The notes: generated from the letters alone by a model not told the origin. Shown: positions 1 through 5,315, numbered from the stretch's first letter. The stretch: 5,315 bases of DNA from an uncultured Lachnospira sp. (GCA_934358235.1 CAKRKK010000169.1:1-5315); one strand, 5' to 3'. Translations and numbers: made by a program.

Positions 1-710
1 CCAGTATGGCTGACCTTCTTAAGAAAACTGATTATGCTCTTCAGATATCAAGCTATGACCGTTCTATGTTAGCCGAGCTGAATGACCTTATAACAACTCT
101 TAATCAGAACAAAATAGCTCTCAATAATGATATGACAGAGCTTATTTCGCTAAAGCAGCAGGCTATCACCCAGTCTAATAACATCAAGAGCCTTATTGGC
201 ACAAAGCAGTCAAAGCTTGATACTAATTCTGAAAGTATTAAAAATGCTGAGGCACTTGCATTGGAATATGAAAAAAAGCTCGAAGAGGAAGCTGCTGCAA
301 GACAGCTTGAAGAGATAAGAAAAATGGCTAAAAATGAAGAAGTGATTAACAGCACGCCTATCAGTTATGATTCAAGCGACCTTTCTATGATGGCTGCTAT
401 TATAGAATGTGAAGCTGGAAATCAATCTTATGAAGGAAAGCTTGCTGTTGGAAGTGTTATTGTCAACAGAATAAACAGCCCAAAATTCGGCAATACCCTT
501 CAGGCCGTTTTATACGCACCTTATCAGTTTACTCCTGTTGCCAGCGGACGCTTTGCAATCGTTCTTGCAAAAGGTGCAGACTCTGAATGCACAAAGGCTG
601 CAAATGAAGTCCTTAACGGACACATAACTATCAATGCCTTGTATTTCCATATGTATGACAGCTCCGTTGATAAAGGAGGCACAATTATCGGTGATCACGT
701 ATTCTATTAG
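1..710 (+). CDS. Cell wall hydrolase, SleB/Hydrolase_2 family, with N-terminal coiled coil (5' partial)
   Basis: The frame is open to the left edge (Ser codon at 3-5 before the first Met at 6), so this is the 3' part of a longer gene and the signal peptide would lie outside the window. Numbering from that Met, residues about 18-110 are a charged, Gln/Asn/Glu/Lys-rich predicted coiled coil. The opening MADLLKKTDY plus SSYDRSML resembles the N-terminal coiled-coil domain of PcsB/CwlO-type hydrolases. Residues about 125-234 are a SleB-like (Hydrolase_2) domain: AAIIECEAGNQ with the likely catalytic Glu136, then AVGSVIVNRI, QFTPVASGRF and the terminal GDHVFY. SleB-family enzymes cleave peptidoglycan glycan strands, as spore cortex lytic enzymes or vegetative wall hydrolases. 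The coiled coil favours a vegetative, regulated exported hydrolase over a spore enzyme, but that is inference. The domain reaches its usual C-terminal end, so the 3' side is complete. Confidence 0.87.
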   Translation, partial: SMADLLKKTDYALQISSYDRSMLAELNDLITTLNQNKIALNNDMTELISLKQQAITQSNNIKSLIGTKQSKLDTNSESIKNAEALALEYEKKLEEEAAARQLEEIRKMAKNEEVINSTPISYDSSDLSMMAAIIECEAGNQSYEGKLAVGSVIVNRINSPKFGNTLQAVLYAPYQFTPVASGRFAIVLAKGADSECTKAANEVLNGHITINALYFHMYDSSVDKGGTIIGDHVFY

Positions 711-738
711 TTCTATTAGGTATATTAAATTAATTATG

Positions 739-780
739 TATGGCAGTCCAAGATAGCTGATGCTTTCTTAGACTGCCATA
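739..780. terminator. Shared hairpin between convergent genes, probable bidirectional terminator
   Basis: Positions 739-748 (TATGGCAGTC) pair perfectly with 771-780 (GACTGCCATA). After one C/A mismatch, 750-753 pair with 766-769, and after a T/T mismatch 755-757 pair with 762-764 around a 4-base loop, giving 17 pairs in all. The hairpin lies 28 bases after the hydrolase stop and 23 bases after the xylosidase stop, as expected for a terminator serving two convergent genes. The flanks are AT-rich, but neither side has an unbroken T run, so termination strength is uncertain. Confidence 0.65.
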
Positions 781-803
781 ACTGCATATTTCTTACAATT
801 ATC

Positions 804-2471
804 CTACATGTATCTGACGTAATCTACTGTAACATATCCATTTTCTTCGTTCGCAACTGTATTATCATGGCTTACAAACATACCATTTTTAACACCTACC
901 CAACGGCCTGCCTTAGCTGTATAGCTTACGGCATTCTGATAATTATTTCCATCAAAACTTATCTCAAGACTTGCTTCTTCAACAGGAACATTATCAACTA
1001 ATAATGCCATTTCCTTTGTCTGTTTAGAGCCTGTCCTTTTAACTGTATATTTAAGGTATATAGTTTTCATATCATCAGTAAATTTCTTTGAATCTATAGG
1101 CTCATTATCAATCTTCTCATCCGTATATGCCACCTCACAATCAAAGCTCTGCTTTCCTCTGACTGTTCTTATAGCATATTCACCCGCATTTCTTGCAATT
1201 CCCAGTGAAATATAATCCATTCCCAGTGACACTATTCCAGCATAGTCGCCATCCTTAAGTCCATATAGGCTCATTTTCGTAACACAGGTAAATTCAGGTG
1301 CCGGCCACTTCTGAATAAGAAGATTACGGTAATCACCAACTGGTCTTAATGGTGTTGTTAATACCGCATTAAGCTTTATGTATGAACCATTTTCTGATTT
1401 ATTGCCATATACATCTGTCTTAGTTTCATACCAGCTATCATCATAATTGGCATTCCACTGCCATTGTGGCATCATCTTAGCCGTATCGAATTCGTCTGTT
1501 GTATCTGGCTCACAAACAGGATATTTCTTACTATCAGCAAGCTCTTCACTTGTTTTTCCTATATCTGGCTTTCTATATTCCATAACTGGTTCGCCATAAT
1601 CATTGCCTTCCTTGTTCACACCAATTATAGGCCAGTCATTCTCCCAATGCATAGGCTGAAGATGTGTTATTCTTCCTGCTGCATATACATCCTGGAAATG
1701 TAAAAACCAGTCTTCTCCTGTAACTGTATCTACCCATGCACCCTGATGTGGTCCATTAACAGGTGAACTTCCCTGTCTTAATACAACCTTATATTCATAT
1801 GGGCCAAATGGATTCTTAGAACGCAATACCGTCTGCCAGCCTGTCTTAACTCCGCCTGCTGGTGCAAAAATATAATAGTATCCATTACGTTTATACATCT
1901 TTGGTCCTTCTATTGTTATCTGGTCGTTCTCATTACCATCAAATATCCTGACTTCATCTCCATATATTCCAAGACCATCTGGCTGCATTCTTACTATATT
2001 CAGCACGCTTTTATAACCTATACGGCTCTTAGCTACGCCAGCAACAAGATATGCACTTCCATCATCATCCCAGAATGGACATGGATCTATCCAGCCTGCA
2101 CCAGCTCTTATATTAACTGGTTTACTCCATTCTCCCCATGGATCCTTAGTTGTTGTCATATATATTCCTTCATCAGGCATAGGGAAACATACATAATAAG
2201 TACCTTCATGGTATCTTATAGATGGTGCCCACACACCACATCCATGCATTGGATTATTATATCTGAACTCCGGAACATGCTTTAAACAATAATTAATTAC
2301 CTTCCAATTAACAAGATCCTTAGAATGTAATATTGGAAGTGCTGGTGAATTGGAAAAGCTTGATGCAATCATAAAATAATCTTCTCCAACTCTTATTGCA
2401 TCTGGATCTGAATAATCCGCATAAAGTATAGGATTCCTGTAATTACCATTCTGTAAATCTGCTACCCACAT
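804..2471 (-). CDS. Glycoside hydrolase family 43 beta-xylosidase / alpha-L-arabinofuranosidase
   Basis: Predicted inverting exo-glycosidase that removes xylose or arabinose from the ends of xylo- or arabino-oligosaccharides. The N-terminal half (about 10-320) is the GH43 five-bladed propeller. The three acidic residues expected for catalysis are visible: general base Asp22 in ADYSDPDAIRVG, pKa-modulating Asp129 in GWIDPCPFWDDDG, and general acid Glu188 in ITIEGPKMYK. NGPHQGAWVDT with His242 and EDWFLHFQD are also family hallmarks. Residues about 325-555 form the C-terminal concanavalin-like sandwich of beta-xylosidases (GH43_C2 type), with WQWNAN, LLIQKWPAPEF and YAGIVSLGMDYISLGIAR. The length of 555 aa is normal. 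There is no signal peptide or membrane segment, so the enzyme should be cytoplasmic and act on imported oligosaccharides. The start is fixed by a strong ribosome binding site. The motifs look closest to the xylosidase-type subfamilies (11/12), but xylose versus arabinose preference cannot be read from the sequence. No transporter or regulator gene is adjacent. Confidence 0.94.
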   Translation of the reverse strand: MWVADLQNGNYRNPILYADYSDPDAIRVGEDYFMIASSFSNSPALPILHSKDLVNWKVINYCLKHVPEFRYNNPMHGCGVWAPSIRYHEGTYYVCFPMPDEGIYMTTTKDPWGEWSKPVNIRAGAGWIDPCPFWDDDGSAYLVAGVAKSRIGYKSVLNIVRMQPDGLGIYGDEVRIFDGNENDQITIEGPKMYKRNGYYYIFAPAGGVKTGWQTVLRSKNPFGPYEYKVVLRQGSSPVNGPHQGAWVDTVTGEDWFLHFQDVYAAGRITHLQPMHWENDWPIIGVNKEGNDYGEPVMEYRKPDIGKTSEELADSKKYPVCEPDTTDEFDTAKMMPQWQWNANYDDSWYETKTDVYGNKSENGSYIKLNAVLTTPLRPVGDYRNLLIQKWPAPEFTCVTKMSLYGLKDGDYAGIVSLGMDYISLGIARNAGEYAIRTVRGKQSFDCEVAYTDEKIDNEPIDSKKFTDDMKTIYLKYTVKRTGSKQTKEMALLVDNVPVEEASLEISFDGNNYQNAVSYTAKAGRWVGVKNGMFVSHDNTVANEENGYVTVDYVRYM

Positions 2472-2475
2472 ATAT

Positions 2476-2483
2476 ACCTCCTT
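2476..2483 (-). promoter_or_regulatory. Ribosome binding site of the GH43 gene
   Basis: AAGGAGGT on the minus strand, nearly full complement to the 16S anti-Shine-Dalgarno, ends four bases before the ATG at 2471-2469. It fixes that Met as the start. An upstream hairpin arm (2536-2541) is complementary to it. Confidence 0.9.
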
Positions 2484-2485
2484 GT

Positions 2486-2541
2486 TTTTACGAAGTAAAA
2501 TCCATATGCTTAATTTAGCATATTCTCCTCTAGTTAGGAGA
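2486..2541 (-). promoter_or_regulatory. Three consecutive hairpins in the GH43 5' leader
   Basis: In transcript order: TCTCCT/AGGAGA (2541-2536 with 2529-2524, 6-base loop), ATATGCT/AGCATAT (2523-2517 with 2510-2504, 6-base loop), and TTTTAC/GTAAAA (2500-2495 with 2491-2486, 3-base loop). They are almost contiguous and end two bases before the ribosome binding site. The first arm, TCTCCT, could instead pair with the AGGAGG of the ribosome binding site, the last pair being a G-U wobble, so two alternative folds are possible. No known riboswitch class is recognised. The hairpins are seen in the sequence; a regulatory role is inference. Confidence 0.4.
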
Positions 2542-2582
2542 GATATTTACCTGCTTGTTTTTGCTACATTAATTTCATTCTT

Positions 2583-2611
2583 AGTTTACAACATAAATCT
2601 GATTTTGCCAA
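2583..2611 (-). promoter_or_regulatory. Candidate promoter of the GH43 gene
   Basis: On the minus strand, -35 TTGGCA (2611-2606, 5 of 6 to consensus) and -10 TAAACT (2588-2583, 4 of 6) are separated by exactly 17 bases. Transcription would begin near 2576, giving a leader of about 105 bases that contains the three hairpins. The placement fits, because the upstream gene is closed by a strong terminator and the GH43 gene needs its own promoter. Confidence 0.55.
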
Positions 2612-2613
2612 TA

Positions 2614-2638
2614 CTTTTATAAAACATTTTTATAAAAG
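2614..2638. repeat. Perfect 11-bp inverted repeat abutting the GH43 -35 box, putative operator
   Basis: CTTTTATAAAA (2614-2624) and its exact reverse complement TTTTATAAAAG (2628-2638) are separated by three bases. Each half contains TTTTATAAAA, itself a perfect 10-base palindrome, so the element is also two palindromes 13 bp apart. It lies two bases upstream of the -35 hexamer, a position typical of an activator site or an upstream AT-rich RNA polymerase contact. The symmetry suggests a dimeric regulator, but no family is identified. AT-rich palindromes also arise easily by chance. Confidence 0.5.
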
Positions 2639-2683
2639 ATGCGTAGATATACCATTATTACCTTTACATCAGCCCTCTATAAC

Positions 2684-2712
2684 ATACATTTTCCTGTTCT
2701 ATATACATTTTC
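2684..2712. repeat. Pair of 10-bp direct repeats in the intergenic region
   Basis: ATACATTTTC occurs at 2684-2693 and again at 2703-2712, 19 bp apart (about two helical turns), upstream of the GH43 promoter. It could be a second protein site or chance in AT-rich DNA. No gene is visible in the surrounding 2640-2748 stretch. Confidence 0.25.
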
Positions 2713-2748
2713 TTAATAAAAACACCTGACTGTTAAGTGTAACCATAC

Positions 2749-2783
2749 AAAAAAGGATGTGATAGCTCCAATATCACATCCTT
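2749..2783 (-). terminator. Rho-independent terminator of the SseB-family gene
   Basis: A perfect 12-bp stem (2772-2783 with 2753-2764) closes a 7-base loop. On the minus strand it runs straight into a six-T tract (2754-2749). It lies 107 bases beyond the SseB-family stop, with the 13-base repeat array in between. It separates that transcription unit from the GH43 gene. Confidence 0.9.
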
Positions 2784-2827
2784 ATCATAATACTTAATAT
2801 ATCGTATACTCTGTAATTAATATAGCT

Positions 2828-2879
2828 GTCATAAACAGCCGTCATAAATAGTTGTCATAAATAACTGTCATAAACAGCT
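2828..2879 (-). repeat. Four tandem copies of a 13-bp hairpin-forming repeat in the 3' untranslated region
   Basis: GTCATAAA begins at 2828, 2841, 2854 and 2867, an exact 13-base period. The plus-strand consensus is GTCATAAAYAGYY. Units overlap to form hairpins around a constant CATAA loop: GCTGT/ACAGC at 2825-2839, GTTGT/ATAAC at 2851-2865 (one G-T wobble), and CTGT/ACAG at 2865-2877. The second position pairs poorly. The array starts ten bases after the SseB-family stop and precedes its terminator, so it would be transcribed in the mRNA tail. A 13-base period cannot be coding. The role is unknown; RNA stability or protein binding are possibilities. Confidence 0.8.
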
Positions 2880-2889
2880 ATCTGACAGA

Positions 2890-3852
2890 CTAACAGAAAT
2901 CTTTTCCAATCTTCTTAAGTGTCTCAACTGGAACAAAATAGCTTACGCCAAGTGGATTAAATATTGCTCCTGACGCACCTAACTCTTCTATAGCTGCAAC
3001 CAGCTCTTTATAGGAATATAGCATATTCTCATACTGTCCCTTATAGCACTTATCCATCTCGAATCCATCTGTGAACGCTGGTATTGCAATAACCTGCTCA
3101 CCCTCCTTATGGCTTACCTGCTCTGTAACATCTATAAAATGATGTGCAATAGATACCTCTTCCTCTGTCTCCTCCTTTACACAAGGAACCATAAACTCGG
3201 AATTAACCATAATTCTTAACATATTATTCTCTCTTTTATCAAGAAGCTGTGCAATTGAATCCTTATCTGTATTCTTTCTGAACTCCTGAAAGAAGCCTAT
3301 CATTGCATTCTGAAGACCAGGATTAGTAACATAATCATCTCTGAAGAATTCCTCATATGTACCAAACACCTCTCTTGGAATAATATACACATTCTTATCA
3401 CCATCTGTAAGTCTGATATTCTTATATCCATTCCTATACATATGACATAATTCCATGCCAAACTGATCCTTATTCTCTACACCAACTGACACCTCATATC
3501 CTGAGAGCTTAAGCTTCTTTTCAAGCAGTGATGCATTCTTGTTATTATAAAGCACCATAATATCATCATCTATCATATAAGGATATCCTGTTGTATTACA
3601 ATATACAACCCACAGATGCTCTTCTTTTCTTAGCTTATCTGCCATAACCTTTTCATATATCTTCTCTATTCTTGTAAAATATGTAAGATCATTATGATTT
3701 CCCTGCTCCTTAGCCCTCTTCTTAAGTGTAGGCAGCATCTGTGTCATAACTTCAACCGCATCAGCTAAAGTAAGCTTTTCCATCATTTCCACACCATAAT
3801 CTTCATCCTTTGTGATGTGTCTTACAATATCCTGTATTTTTGTCTGATCCAT
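2890..3852 (-). CDS. SseB-family protein
   Basis: A 320-aa soluble protein with no signal peptide or membrane segment. The C-terminal part (about 212-312) matches the SseB N-terminal domain pattern: VIAIPAFTDGFEMDKC, a helix YKELVAAIEELG, then GAIFNPLGVSYFVP, equivalent to the family's iPvFTd and NP-x-G motifs. Residues about 78-165 look like a diverged second copy of the same fold: LWVVYCNTTGYPY, IMVLYNNKNASLLEKKL, then MELCHMYRNGYKNIRL. Residues 1-75 are helical and charged. SseB-like domains occur in many Firmicutes as poorly characterised cytoplasmic proteins; the name comes from Salmonella enhanced serine sensitivity and does not imply secretion. The frame extends 22 codons further, to 3918. 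MDQTKI at 3852 is preferred because AAAGGAA precedes it, and because the extension would overlap the nearer candidate -10 box. The molecular function is unknown. Confidence 0.82.
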   Translation of the reverse strand: MDQTKIQDIVRHITKDEDYGVEMMEKLTLADAVEVMTQMLPTLKKRAKEQGNHNDLTYFTRIEKIYEKVMADKLRKEEHLWVVYCNTTGYPYMIDDDIMVLYNNKNASLLEKKLKLSGYEVSVGVENKDQFGMELCHMYRNGYKNIRLTDGDKNVYIIPREVFGTYEEFFRDDYVTNPGLQNAMIGFFQEFRKNTDKDSIAQLLDKRENNMLRIMVNSEFMVPCVKEETEEEVSIAHHFIDVTEQVSHKEGEQVIAIPAFTDGFEMDKCYKGQYENMLYSYKELVAAIEELGASGAIFNPLGVSYFVPVETLKKIGKDFC

Positions 3853-3861
3853 AATTAACTG

Positions 3862-3868
3862 TTCCTTT
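3862..3868 (-). promoter_or_regulatory. Ribosome binding site deciding the SseB-family start
   Basis: AAAGGAA on the minus strand lies nine bases before the ATG at 3852-3850. The spacing is slightly long but acceptable. No comparable site precedes the longer-frame Met at 3918, so the shorter protein is preferred. Confidence 0.6.
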
Positions 3869-3906
3869 CTAAAGTGTGTAATGACATAACAACAAGACAA
3901 TCCTAC

Positions 3907-3937
3907 ATAATACAGCAAAACATGCTAAATTGTTCAA
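3907..3937 (-). promoter_or_regulatory. Downstream candidate promoter of the SseB-family gene
   Basis: -35 TTGAAC (3937-3932, 4 of 6) and -10 TATTAT (3912-3907, 5 of 6), with a long 19-base spacer. It is the nearer of two related promoter-like modules. The spacer makes it the weaker candidate. Confidence 0.35.
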
Positions 3938-4005
3938 CTCATTACAACATATATTGTATATAATACCATAAAATGCTGCATTATTCAATCGCTGTATTGT
4001 ATATA
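3908..4005. repeat. Imperfect tandem duplication of a promoter module
   Basis: Two units of about 55 and 45 bases (3908-3962 and 3961-4005) share the same ordered blocks on the plus strand. TAATAC is at 3908 and 3961. ATGCTnnATTnTTCAA is at 3922-3937 and 3973-3988, with 13 identical positions in 16. TATTGTATATA is at 3952-3962 and 3995-4005. The gaps between blocks differ by several bases. On the minus strand each unit supplies a -35-like TTGAA and a -10-like TATTA, so the duplication creates tandem promoters. Confidence 0.6.
3960..3988 (-). promoter_or_regulatory. Upstream candidate promoter of the SseB-family gene, extended -10 type
   Basis: -35 TTGAAT (3988-3983, 4 of 6) and -10 TATTAT (3965-3960, 5 of 6) are exactly 17 bases apart. 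TGG directly before the -10 makes it an extended -10 (TGnTATTAT). Transcription would start near 3953 and give a leader of about 100 bases. Confidence 0.55.
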
Positions 4006-4071
4006 TTCACACATACGTATATTAACGCAATTATATAATAGTGACTGAATTCATCCTATGGCTCTTTGATA

Positions 4072-5112
4072 TCACAACGCCCTCTGCCACTGCCAGTCAC
4101 TAATATTTTTACTTCTTGTAAGCCATAGCATAGCCATAATGCGCGCCTGCTCTGCTGTCATAGTATTGGTATATATACAGTTGTTATAATCTGCCTTACC
4201 CTCGTTTACACCTACTATTACTACTGGTATTGTATCCGACACATCTCTTACAAGCTGTGCCATCTGTGAAGAAAGACTTCCATCCCTGCTCTCAGTAACT
4301 ACCACAACCGCCTCACTTGTATCAAACACCTTTTCAGCCGTATATATATCATTGCCTATATAATCATACACAATATTAACATATGGAAGTGAACTAACAC
4401 CTGATACATCTATAACTTCAACTGCCTTTAACCCCTTTATAACTGTATAAGCACTATCATTTTCTGCATTTGCTTTATAATCCTGTGAATCAACTGCTGT
4501 ATTAAGTGCTTCCGTAAATATTTTATTATAATCAGTATTCTTCTCATCCTCACAGACAACAATTATTGCTTTAGAGGTATTAATAGTATTCTGCAGAAGA
4601 TATGTTATCTGTGCATACACACGGCTTCTGACTGATAATATTACTGCTTCGGCATCGGTATCACAGCTTTCCTGCACCTTTTTTACAAGCTCAAGCATAT
4701 CACTGGTTTCATCAAAATCTCTTGTTTCCTGCACCAATTCTATATATGCCAAAGAACTGTAACTATCAGCATCTATCATATCACTAATACTCCCATAGGT
4801 GCCGATAACCACTACCTTATTATCAGTCATCTCTGGCTGTGACTTAACTTCTTCTTTTACCGCATCCCCTGACGCATTATTCTTTTCTTCCTGCTCCTTA
4901 GCAACTAGACTCTCATCACTTGATTTCATATATTGCATTGGATTGGCGGCAAAACCACAACCTGTTAATGTTCCGCCCATAATGCATATCCCTAGCAATA
5001 CAGCCACACAATCTCTATACTTTAACCTTATTTTGTTCATTCTATCCTTTGACCTGTTGTTTTTTTTCTGAAATTTATTCTTCATTTCCTGCTTTCTCAT
5101 ATTAATCCCCAT
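4072..5112 (-). CDS. Lipoprotein with degenerate type II L-asparaginase fold
   Basis: The export signal is a basic N-region, the hydrophobic stretch CVAVLLGICIMGGTLTG and a lipobox Leu-Thr-Gly-Cys at 49-52. The mature protein should therefore be lipid-anchored at Cys52 on the outer membrane face. Residues about 55-96 are a charged linker. From 98 to the end the protein follows L-asparaginase II: KVVVIGTYGSIS resembles ITILATGGTIAG, FDETSDMLELVKKV the substrate-binding SxDM region, ITYLLQNTINTSKAIIVV the AYFLDLTVKCDKPVVMV stretch, and LPYVNIVYDY plus the TAEQARIMAMLWLTRSKN tail the C-terminal domain. The active site is eroded. The first catalytic Thr is Ser108, and the THGTDT motif reads SVRSRV, so Thr becomes Ser and the essential Asp becomes Arg. 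The segment normally carrying the catalytic Lys is shortened. Asparaginase activity is therefore unlikely, and a binding or structural role is inferred. The start is uncertain: Met5 (5100) follows GGGG, and Met25 (5040) follows AAAGGA and would give a conventional 28-residue signal peptide. The coordinates given are the outer limit. Confidence 0.8.
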   Translation of the reverse strand: MGINMRKQEMKNKFQKKNNRSKDRMNKIRLKYRDCVAVLLGICIMGGTLTGCGFAANPMQYMKSSDESLVAKEQEEKNNASGDAVKEEVKSQPEMTDNKVVVIGTYGSISDMIDADSYSSLAYIELVQETRDFDETSDMLELVKKVQESCDTDAEAVILSVRSRVYAQITYLLQNTINTSKAIIVVCEDEKNTDYNKIFTEALNTAVDSQDYKANAENDSAYTVIKGLKAVEVIDVSGVSSLPYVNIVYDYIGNDIYTAEKVFDTSEAVVVVTESRDGSLSSQMAQLVRDVSDTIPVVIVGVNEGKADYNNCIYTNTMTAEQARIMAMLWLTRSKNISDWQWQRAL

Positions 5113-5122
5113 TTCTGCGCTT

Positions 5123-5150
5123 ATTCTTACGCATGTCGAGTTTGTATCAA
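5123..5150 (-). promoter_or_regulatory. Weak candidate promoter of the lipoprotein gene
   Basis: -35 TTGATA (5150-5145, 5 of 6) and -10 AAGAAT (5128-5123, 4 of 6) with a 16-base spacer. Transcription would begin near 5116, which suits a start at Met5 or Met25 better than the outermost Met. An alternative -10, TAAAAT at 5181-5176, has no good -35. Confidence 0.28.
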
Positions 5151-5315
5151 ATATTGCTTTGACACTTACTTCATAATTTTACACGAAATCAGGGAACAGT
5201 TCTACTGCTAATATGAGTTTTCATAATTATTTAATAGTAATTGTTGTTTAGCTAAGTTTCTATAAATTACTTTTGGGTTGAAAATAAGTCTGGCTTGAGA
5301 CTGACTTTGTAAACT

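Noticed and set aside
104..355. 83-codon minus-strand open frame inside the hydrolase gene
   Set aside because: It lies antisense to the coiled-coil part of a convincing gene, is low-complexity Ser/Ala/Leu, and has no ribosome binding site or recognisable domain.
510..698. 62-codon minus-strand open frame opposite the SleB domain
   Set aside because: Antisense to conserved coding sequence, with no family resemblance.
1464..1703. 79-codon plus-strand open frame inside the GH43 gene
   Set aside because: Hydrophobic composition arises from the complement of the xylosidase codons; no ribosome binding site or domain.
2488..2521. Two tiny upstream frames before the GH43 gene (Met-Leu-Asn-stop at 2521-2510 and Met-Asp-Phe-Thr-Ser-stop at 2505-2488)
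   Set aside because: The first has an AGGAGA before it, but only about three bases from the ATG; the second has none. Frames this short are expected by chance.
2828..2879. CRISPR array
   Set aside because: The repeats are 13 bases, directly abutting, without spacers and without nearby cas genes.
4006..4071. Terminator after the lipoprotein gene
   Set aside because: Only 4-5 bp pairings such as TCAC/GTGA across a long loop, with no T tract; read-through into the SseB-family gene remains possible.
4799..5071. 90-codon plus-strand open frame opposite the lipoprotein N-terminus
   Set aside because: Antisense shadow of the signal peptide and linker region of a better-supported gene.
4072..5112. 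Active secreted L-asparaginase
   Set aside because: The overall fold pattern fits, but the THGTDT motif is replaced by SVRSRV and the Lys-bearing segment is shortened, so catalysis is not supported.
5286..5307. Possible terminator for a leftward gene beyond the right edge (AAGTC/GACTT or AGTCT/AGACT stems followed by TATTTT)
   Set aside because: Only a 5-bp stem in either pairing, with a broken T run; too weak to support without seeing the neighbouring gene.

Overview
The window is AT-rich, with strong AAGGAGG-type ribosome binding sites and intrinsic terminators. It carries a lipoprotein signal, a SleB-type wall hydrolase and a cytoplasmic family 43 glycosidase. Together these suggest an anaerobic Gram-positive gut Clostridium relative, most likely Lachnospiraceae. 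That placement is inferred from gene content and style, not from a marker gene.

Layout. At the left edge, reading rightwards, is the 3' part of a cell-wall hydrolase gene: coiled coil followed by a SleB/Hydrolase_2 domain. Its true start lies outside the window. It converges on a leftward gene for a 555-residue GH43 beta-xylosidase/arabinofuranosidase, and a single long hairpin sits between the two stops. A 418-base intergenic region follows (2472-2889). It holds the xylosidase ribosome binding site, a run of three short hairpins in the probable leader, a candidate promoter with a near-perfect AT-rich dyad against its -35 box, a textbook terminator for the next gene, and a four-copy 13-base tandem repeat. 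Next are a leftward gene for an SseB-family protein (320 aa from the preferred start), a 219-base spacer with an imperfectly duplicated promoter module, and a leftward gene for a lipoprotein. The last 203 bases hold only a weak candidate promoter.

How the genes relate. The xylosidase has no export signal, so it probably acts in the cytoplasm on imported xylo- or arabino-oligosaccharides. Its isolated position and operator-like dyad suggest sugar-responsive control of a single gene. The SseB-family and lipoprotein genes lie in the same direction with no clear terminator between them, so some co-transcription is possible, although the SseB gene appears to have its own promoters. Nothing ties the four genes into one pathway.

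The most notable item is the lipoprotein at 4072-5112. Its exported part follows the layout of type II L-asparaginase from the N-terminal strand to the C-terminal helix, but the catalytic motifs are eroded. It looks like an asparaginase-fold pseudoenzyme anchored to the outer face of the membrane. The regulatory DNA on either side of the SseB gene and in front of the xylosidase gene is the next most interesting material.
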